A program made the translations under genes and the position numbers. The notes under the pieces are model-generated. The model did not search any database. It had not been told where the DNA came from and saw nothing but the letters and a program-made list of their open reading frames with translations. Of a stretch of DNA of 64,000 nucleotides, positions 59,941 to 64,000 are shown piece after piece; position 1 is the first letter of the stretch, and every line of letters starts with the position of its first letter. Source of the DNA: Celeribacter baekdonensis (GTDB lineage: Bacteria > Pseudomonadota > Alphaproteobacteria > Rhodobacterales > Rhodobacteraceae); contig NZ_FNBL01000008.1 of NCBI RefSeq assembly GCF_900102315.1, positions 62,001 to 126,000 of the forward strand, in the 5' to 3' direction.

Positions 59941-60240
59941 ATGAAACGGCTGATGAAAACACTGCGCACGGCCCTCGCCCTTTTGGTGGCGACATGGGGT
60001 CTTGCGGGGTGCCTGTCGGGCGAGGCCACCGAGGTCTCGCAAGACGGGTTCACATTTGCCGTTGAGGTCACGGGCGACACTGCCGTGGCCAGAAATTATC
60101 ACACGGGGCGGCTTAATTTTGCCAAGCTCGAAGAAGCCGCCCGTGCCGCCATTGAAACCGCCTCCGGCTGTGCCGTGCGCACGTTGGTGAAACGCGGTGA
60201 GATCAACACATTCGATGCCACGCTCAATTGCGCGGGCTAA
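59941..60240 (+). CDS. Small lipoprotein encoded inside the ilv operon (99 aa)
   Basis: A 99-residue predicted lipoprotein: MKRLMKTLRTALALLVATWG then lipobox LAGC at residues 21-24. The mature part has VSQDGFTFAVEVTGDTAVAR and a helical middle, with two more Cys near the end (ASGCAVRTL; TLNCAG) that could form a disulfide. It starts 4 bp after ilvI and ends 12 bp before ilvH, so it is translated with them. I do not recognise the family; an envelope protein has no evident role in branched-chain amino acid synthesis. Confidence 0.75.
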   Translation: MKRLMKTLRTALALLVATWGLAGCLSGEATEVSQDGFTFAVEVTGDTAVARNYHTGRLNFAKLEEAARAAIETASGCAVRTLVKRGEINTFDATLNCAG

Positions 60241-60252
60241 GGGAGAGAACAC

Positions 60253-60819
60253 ATGTCTGCTCTACGCATCCAACAAGGCTCCACCAGCCATTCCGCCTAT
60301 GACCTTCGCGACTACCACGCCGAGGTGATTGAAAAACACACGCTGGCCGTTTTGGTCGACAACGAAGCGGGCGTTTTAGCCCGCGTGGTCGGGTTGTTTT
60401 CGGGTCGGGGTTATAACATCGAAAGCCTGACCGTAGCTGAGGTCGATCACGCGGGGCACCTGTCGCGGATCACCATTGTCACCACTGGCACCCGCGATGT
60501 GATCGAACAAATCAAAGCGCAGGTCGGGCGCATTGTCCCGGTTCATGATGTGCATGACCTGACCGTCGAAGGCCCGTCGATCGAACGCGAATTGGCACTG
60601 TTTAAGGTGCATGGCACTGGCGAAAAGCGCATCGAAGCGCTGCGTCTGGCCGAAATTTTCCGCGCCAATGTGGTCGATAGCACCTTGGAGAGCTTTGTCT
60701 TTGAAATGACCGGCACGTCCGAGAAAATCGACGCTTTTGCCGATCTGATGCGCCCGCTGGGCCTGATCGAGACCGCGCGCACGGGTGTGGCGGCTTTGGG
60801 TCGGGGCGGCAAAGACTAA
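60253..60819 (+). CDS. ilvH: Acetolactate synthase small (regulatory) subunit
   Basis: A 188-residue regulatory subunit that stabilises the large subunit and confers valine inhibition. The ACT domain starts at about residue 30 (HTLAVLVDNEAGVLARVVGL, FSGRGYNIESLTVAEVDHAG); the second domain has ELALFKVHGTGEKRIEALRL and FEMTGTSEKIDAFADLMRPL. It is longer than E. coli IlvH (163) by an N-terminal tail of about 20 residues, usual in alphaproteobacteria. AGGGAG lies before the ATG. A terminator follows. Confidence 0.95.
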   Translation: MSALRIQQGSTSHSAYDLRDYHAEVIEKHTLAVLVDNEAGVLARVVGLFSGRGYNIESLTVAEVDHAGHLSRITIVTTGTRDVIEQIKAQVGRIVPVHDVHDLTVEGPSIERELALFKVHGTGEKRIEALRLAEIFRANVVDSTLESFVFEMTGTSEKIDAFADLMRPLGLIETARTGVAALGRGGKD

Positions 60820-60854
60820 AACGTTTTGGGTTAACCCCGCATGTGACATCTGAC

Positions 60855-60876
60855 AGAGCGCCCTTGGGCGCTCTTT
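60855..60876 (+). terminator. Terminator of the ilv operon
   Basis: AGAGCGCCC-TT-GGGCGCTCT followed by TTTC, 35 bp after ilvH and just before the converging regulator gene. Confidence 0.75.
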
Positions 60877-60882
60877 TCGCGC

Positions 60883-61674
60883 CTACCTCATTGGCGCATG
60901 TTTGTCGAAATATCCCCGCACCAAAGCCGGATACCCCCCGCGCGGATGAATGCCAATGTCATGTCGCCGCCGGATCATCACCGCCAAACTTGGTTCAAGA
61001 CGTTCCAACAGCAATGGCGAAGGCGCGCGCACGTCTTGGGTTGAAATGGCGCTGCCGAACAGGAACCTCGGATTGCCAAGATAATTTGGTTCAAACCCGC
61101 CGAGGTTCATCAAGGGCACGCGGTCCATCGCCGAAATAAAAGAAAACCCAAGCATTTGGCGAAACACGATCCCGCGATAGCGGCGCATCGACATCGCTTT
61201 GCCAAAGCCCACCCTTTCGCTGGCGACACGCGACATAAAGCCCGAGATTTGCATCACGCCCACCTCATCGCGTTTGAGCGTGAACAAATGGCAACTTAGC
61301 GCGCAGGCGTCAAAATAGGACACCCGATAATGCAGGTAGGGCCCGTCTGGCAGTTCCGCCGGCGAGATCCCCACCTCGCTCAATCCGCCCAAAAACCCCG
61401 CGAGTTCGCGCACCGCAGCCCCTTTTTGAGCTTGCGATTTGATGCTGTCCAAAGGCTCCAACAAAATCCGCGCATCCACATCAAAATACTGACAGATGCG
61501 ATATAACACATCCGGGCGCGGGAACGCTTCGGCTTTGAGATAGCGATTGTATTGCGTACGATTGATGCCAAGGTCGCGGCACAGCTGTGAGACGGAGGTG
61601 GCACCTTCCGACAGACGCGTTAAATTCTCTCCGAAAACACGCCTCAGCTGTGCAGGAGATACATCCTGTTTCAC
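60883..61674 (-). CDS. XRE-like helix-turn-helix regulator, 263 aa
   Basis: A 263-residue protein. The N-terminal 70 residues form a Cro/CI-type helix-turn-helix (FGENLTRLSEGATSVSQLCR, DLGINRTQYNRYLKAEAFPR, PDVLYRICQYFDVDARIL). The remaining 190 residues are a soluble domain that I do not recognise (YLHYRVSYFDACALSCHLFT, YRGIVFRQMLGFSFISAMDR). The start is GTG at 61674, preceded closely by GAGGGGGG. It converges on ilvH. The divergent neighbour is an 88-residue unknown gene 288 bp away. Confidence 0.75.
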   Translation of the reverse strand: MKQDVSPAQLRRVFGENLTRLSEGATSVSQLCRDLGINRTQYNRYLKAEAFPRPDVLYRICQYFDVDARILLEPLDSIKSQAQKGAAVRELAGFLGGLSEVGISPAELPDGPYLHYRVSYFDACALSCHLFTLKRDEVGVMQISGFMSRVASERVGFGKAMSMRRYRGIVFRQMLGFSFISAMDRVPLMNLGGFEPNYLGNPRFLFGSAISTQDVRAPSPLLLERLEPSLAVMIRRRHDIGIHPRGGYPALVRGYFDKHAPMR

Positions 61675-61962
61675 GTCATGCCCCCCTCAGATTGCATTCT
61701 GTTGAAAAACAAAGCTGCGCGCTTCTCGGGGCATGGCGAAGACGTTGTATCACATGAAAACCCGCCCTGATGACACAGAGTATGCGCAAAAATAGGGTTG
61801 GTTGATACAGTTTTGTGTAAAATCTTAGGATAGGCTGTCCGCTTGACGCCAAACAGCGTCAGAATGATCATATCATGACACATAAATCCGAATGTTATAC
61901 GCCTTCTGCTCATGATACGAGTATATGCTCAATGGATGACATGAATTTAAAAGGTTTCAATT
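61675..61962. other. AT-rich intergenic region between XRE gene and an unknown gene
   Basis: A 288-bp stretch, AT-richer than its surroundings. It contains the inverted repeat TATCATGA (61871-61878) / TCATGATA (61910-61917) and several TATAC/ATATG tracts. It is a likely promoter region for the 88-residue gene; no RNA gene was recognised. Confidence 0.5.
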
Positions 61963-62229
61963 ATGGACGGAATCGTTCTTTGGTCCGATCCTGACACACA
62001 TAAGGCCGTTATTTGGTGTAGTGATCACGGCGATCTCGCCTATGCTTGTGGATTGGACATTCTGGTTGGTGGGTTCTCGATGCCTGAAACAGGAACGATG
62101 GTTTCAATCAAGGCACGCTATGAAAACGGCATTCGCATTTGTTATCATCTGATGCCCATCCAACGCTTTGCTGCCCCGGAAATTGCAAATCATTTGCGAG
62201 AGTTGGCCGAAGACGTCACAGCCGCATAA
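61963..62229 (+). CDS. Unknown small protein (88 aa)
   Basis: An 88-residue protein starting MDGIVLWSDPDTHKAVIWCS, with strand-like segments (GDLAYACGLDILVGGFSMPE, GTMVSIKARYENGIRICYHL) and a C-terminal helix (EIANHLRELAEDVTAA). The alternating pattern could be a small beta barrel, similar in layout to OB-fold or cold-shock proteins, but no RNA-binding motif is present. AAAAGG lies 8 bases before the ATG. Possibly controlled by the divergent regulator. Confidence 0.6.
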   Translation: MDGIVLWSDPDTHKAVIWCSDHGDLAYACGLDILVGGFSMPETGTMVSIKARYENGIRICYHLMPIQRFAAPEIANHLRELAEDVTAA

Positions 62230-62290
62230 AATCTGGCCAAACAGGGTCGTCCACGACGCTTCACAGGCTTCATTCTGGGCCATCACCGCC

Positions 62291-62332
62291 GCGCCAAGTC
62301 CCGCGCGCCAAATCCCGCGCACCAAATCCCGC
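62291..62332 (+). repeat. Three tandem 14-bp repeats
   Basis: GCGCCAAGTCCCGC, GCGCCAAATCCCGC and GCACCAAATCCCGC, each differing by one base from the next. It stands in the 245-bp gap before the nitroreductase gene, 62230-62474, in which I see no other feature. Confidence 0.85.
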
Positions 62333-62474
62333 GCGCGTCCTCTCTCGCATACCGCAGCGTTGAACGAGTGCCGCAGTTGGGTGAGGCACGCAGGCTGGAC
62401 AAGGGAGCGCCGCCTCAATAAATACAAAGAGAGTGCTGTCACAATGAACTGCCGAGGAAGGCCCTTGCCCCGTT

Positions 62475-63173
62475 ATGAGCAACCCTATCTTTCAGCTTCT
62501 CGAACAGCGTAACTCCTGCCGCGCCTTCCTGCCGGATGCGGTGCCTTTGGCCGACCTGCGGGACATACTCTGCGCCGCGCGACGCGCGCCAAGTGGCGCG
62601 AACCTACAGCCCGGCGGGTTCCATGTCTTGACCGGCGCGCCGCTTGATCGGCTGCGCGAGGCACTTGCCTCTGTTGCGCAAAGTCCGCCCGAGCCCTCCG
62701 AATACAGTTATTTCCCAAATCCGTTGCCGCCTCATCTGCGCGCGCGGCAAACCAGAGCCGGGTATGCGCTTTACCATGCCTTGGGGATCGAACGGCGTGA
62801 CATCGCCGGACGGCAGGCGCAATTTGCCAAGAATTACCGTTTCTTCGATGCCCCCGTCGGCATCGTCGTGACCATCGAGCGCACGATGGGCGCGGGCTGT
62901 TTTATGGATCTGGGCATGGCGTTGATGGCCTTGATGCTACACGCGCACAGCATGGGCTATGGCACCTGCGGCATCGGGGCGCTGGCCAATCACGGACGGT
63001 TGACGCATCAGACGCTCGGTCTGGCGCAGGACGACATCGTGGTGTGCGGGATCGCTCTTGGCCGACCGGACGGGCAGGCCGCGGTCAATGCTCTCAGGAC
63101 AGAGCGCGCGCCGATTGAGGACTACGCGACGTTCCATGGTTTCGAGAAAGATCACCCCGATGAGCGCGACTGA
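62475..63173 (+). CDS. Nitroreductase-family FMN oxidoreductase
   Basis: A 232-residue nitroreductase-fold protein. The N-terminus has LLEQRNSCRAFLPDAVPLAD (FMN-binding RxSxR form) then ILCAARRAPSGANLQPGGFH; the second FMN region is MDLGMALMALMLHAHSMGYG followed by TCGIGALANH, and VVCGIALGRPDG is typical of the family. Physiological substrates are often enones, quinones or biosynthetic intermediates. Ribosome site is weak (GAGGAAGG 13 bases upstream). The stop codon lies 14 bp inside a ligase gene, so the two are a coupled pair. Composition is GC-richer than the preceding region. Confidence 0.88.
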   Translation: MSNPIFQLLEQRNSCRAFLPDAVPLADLRDILCAARRAPSGANLQPGGFHVLTGAPLDRLREALASVAQSPPEPSEYSYFPNPLPPHLRARQTRAGYALYHALGIERRDIAGRQAQFAKNYRFFDAPVGIVVTIERTMGAGCFMDLGMALMALMLHAHSMGYGTCGIGALANHGRLTHQTLGLAQDDIVVCGIALGRPDGQAAVNALRTERAPIEDYATFHGFEKDHPDERD

Positions 63174-64000
63174 GGTCTATCTGGGAGACAGGCGGCTTCG
63201 GGGCGACACCGGGGCCGATACTGGGGCCAACACAGGGGCCGATACCGGGGCCAACACTGGGGTCGATACCGAAGGCGAAGAGGCCGCAGCCCTGCGGCGC
63301 TTGTTGACATGTCTCAACTCCGGCCAAGCCTTTCGCGTGCACCCTCGCGCCCCCTTCGTTCTGGAAATCGCAGGCCGGGAGACCATCGAATGCTGCACAT
63401 CGGGAAGCTCGGGACAGCCAAAGGTCATACGGCGCAGCCGAAGCTCATGGACCGCAAGTTTCGCCGTCAACCGCAAGCTGTTCGCCCTCGCCCCCTCCGA
63501 TCGGGCGGCGGTTTTTGGGGCCTTGAGCCATTCCCTGACGCTCTACGGCATCGCGGAATCCCATCACTGCGGGCTTGGTCTTCACCTGCTGCACGGGCTG
63601 CGGCCCAAAGCGCAGATCGAACAGCTGAACCGTCACCAGATCAGCGTGATCTATGCGACGCCGACGCACCTGCGGATGCTGAGCGGTCCCCCCGTCCCCT
63701 CGGTGCGTGTCGTGCTGTGCGGTGGCGGGCGGCTTGATGAGGCGACCCGAGCGCATGTCGCGCAGATGTTCCCCCGCGCGGAGCTTCGCGCATTCTATGG
63801 CGCCTCCGAGACAAGTTTCGTGACGCTGACCGACGCCCAGACGCCCCCCGGTTCGGTCGGCCGCGCCTATCCCGGCGTGACGCTGGACATCCGCGCGGCG
63901 CAGGACGGTGTGGGCGAGGTTTGGGTGCAAAGCCCCTATCTGTTCGATCATTACGTCGACGGTGAAAGTGCCGCGACGCGACGAGATGAAGCGGGTATGA
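63160..64000 (+). CDS. Adenylate-forming (ANL) ligase, 3' truncated
   Basis: The first 280 residues of an acyl/aryl-CoA ligase-like protein, cut by the window end. Residues 14-36 are a Gly-rich low-complexity run (GDTGADTGANTGADTGANTG), from 12-bp repeats. The core shows the AMP-binding P-loop CCTSGSSGQPKVIRR, HSLTLYGIAESHHCG, VIYATPTHLRML, VLCGGGRLD and FYGASETSFVTL, the ANL A5 motif. It starts by ATG at 63160 inside the last codons of the nitroreductase gene. The short N-terminal region (about 70 residues before the P-loop) is less than in most acyl-CoA ligases. The product is unknown. Confidence 0.82.
   Translation, partial: MSATEVYLGDRRLRGDTGADTGANTGADTGANTGVDTEGEEAAALRRLLTCLNSGQAFRVHPRAPFVLEIAGRETIECCTSGSSGQPKVIRRSRSSWTASFAVNRKLFALAPSDRAAVFGALSHSLTLYGIAESHHCGLGLHLLHGLRPKAQIEQLNRHQISVIYATPTHLRMLSGPPVPSVRVVLCGGGRLDEATRAHVAQMFPRAELRAFYGASETSFVTLTDAQTPPGSVGRAYPGVTLDIRAAQDGVGEVWVQSPYLFDHYVDGESAATRRDEAGM
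63199..63270 (+). repeat. About six 12-bp tandem repeats in the ligase gene
   Basis: Units alternate between GGGGCCGATACN and GGGGCCAACACN, in phase with the codons, giving Gly-Ala-Asp-Thr and Gly-Ala-Asn-Thr. Five full units span 63211-63270 and a degenerate unit precedes them. Confidence 0.9.

Overview
The window is a 64 kb piece of chromosome that looks like a marine-type alphaproteobacterium of the family Rhodobacteraceae (roseobacter group). The grounds are the GC-rich codon use, several small protein families that I know mainly from this family (RSP_2647-type methyltransferase, RSP_7527-type small protein, DUF6778-type lipoprotein), a DksA that keeps only one zinc-finger cysteine, TakP-like TRAP transport proteins, an Entner-Doudoroff gene pair and a good FnrL-type box. 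No prophage, insertion sequence, CRISPR array or rRNA operon was seen. One tRNA gene (tRNA-Val, CAC anticodon) is present.

Layout. 1-4.7 kb: the end of an M20 peptidase, a PhoD alkaline phosphatase, a histidine phosphatase, small membrane proteins, tRNA-Val and an HU-like protein with a lysine/serine/threonine-rich tail. 4.9-10.3 kb: lon protease under a near-consensus heat-shock promoter, tgt and a xanthine/uracil-type permease. 10.8-14.3 kb: a fused Zn-protease/RimK-type ligase, an odd pyruvate kinase and a SufT-like Fe-S protein. 14.4-18.0 kb: a LysR regulator, a SatD-like protein paired with a DUF3307 membrane protein behind a 23-bp palindrome, an IscA/HesB protein and two TfoX N-domain proteins. 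18-23.4 kb: rpiB, tpiA, a flavin monooxygenase, dksA, a MoxR ATPase, a DUF2934 protein and a GNAT acetyltransferase. 23.5-30 kb: lipoprotein, small membrane protein, VWA protein and M48 protease, then PIN protein, rRNA methyltransferase and two small cell-envelope or cytosolic proteins.

30-34.2 kb carries edd and eda, each preceded by the same TTAGCGCTAA palindrome, with an old yellow enzyme gene between them. 34.2-41 kb holds glnE, a GFA protein, a DUF2852/RDD pair and bpt. 41-48.2 kb is a TRAP transporter (large permease, small permease, TakP-like binding protein) divergent from a Cache histidine kinase and a NarL-type regulator. Between the two permease genes lie three perfect 60-bp repeats that keep a reading frame open. 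48.2-51.2 kb holds an arsR-permease-thioredoxin operon and a second, orphan TakP-like protein. 51.3-52.4 kb is an AT-richer DUF2806-like gene. 52.5-57.9 kb holds phoX, an AraC regulator, a zinc alcohol dehydrogenase and a YbjN-like protein.

57.9-60.9 kb is an acetolactate synthase operon with a textbook attenuator: promoter, a 15-residue leader peptide rich in Ile-Leu-Val, competing hairpins, then ilvI, a small lipoprotein gene and ilvH. The window ends with an XRE-type regulator, an 88-residue unknown, a nitroreductase and a truncated adenylate-forming ligase that overlaps it.

The strongest candidates for something little described are the SatD-like/DUF3307 pair, the translated-looking 60-bp repeats in the TRAP operon, the lipoprotein inside the ilv operon, and the nitroreductase/ligase pair at the right edge. 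All function calls are from sequence reading alone; no database search was run.
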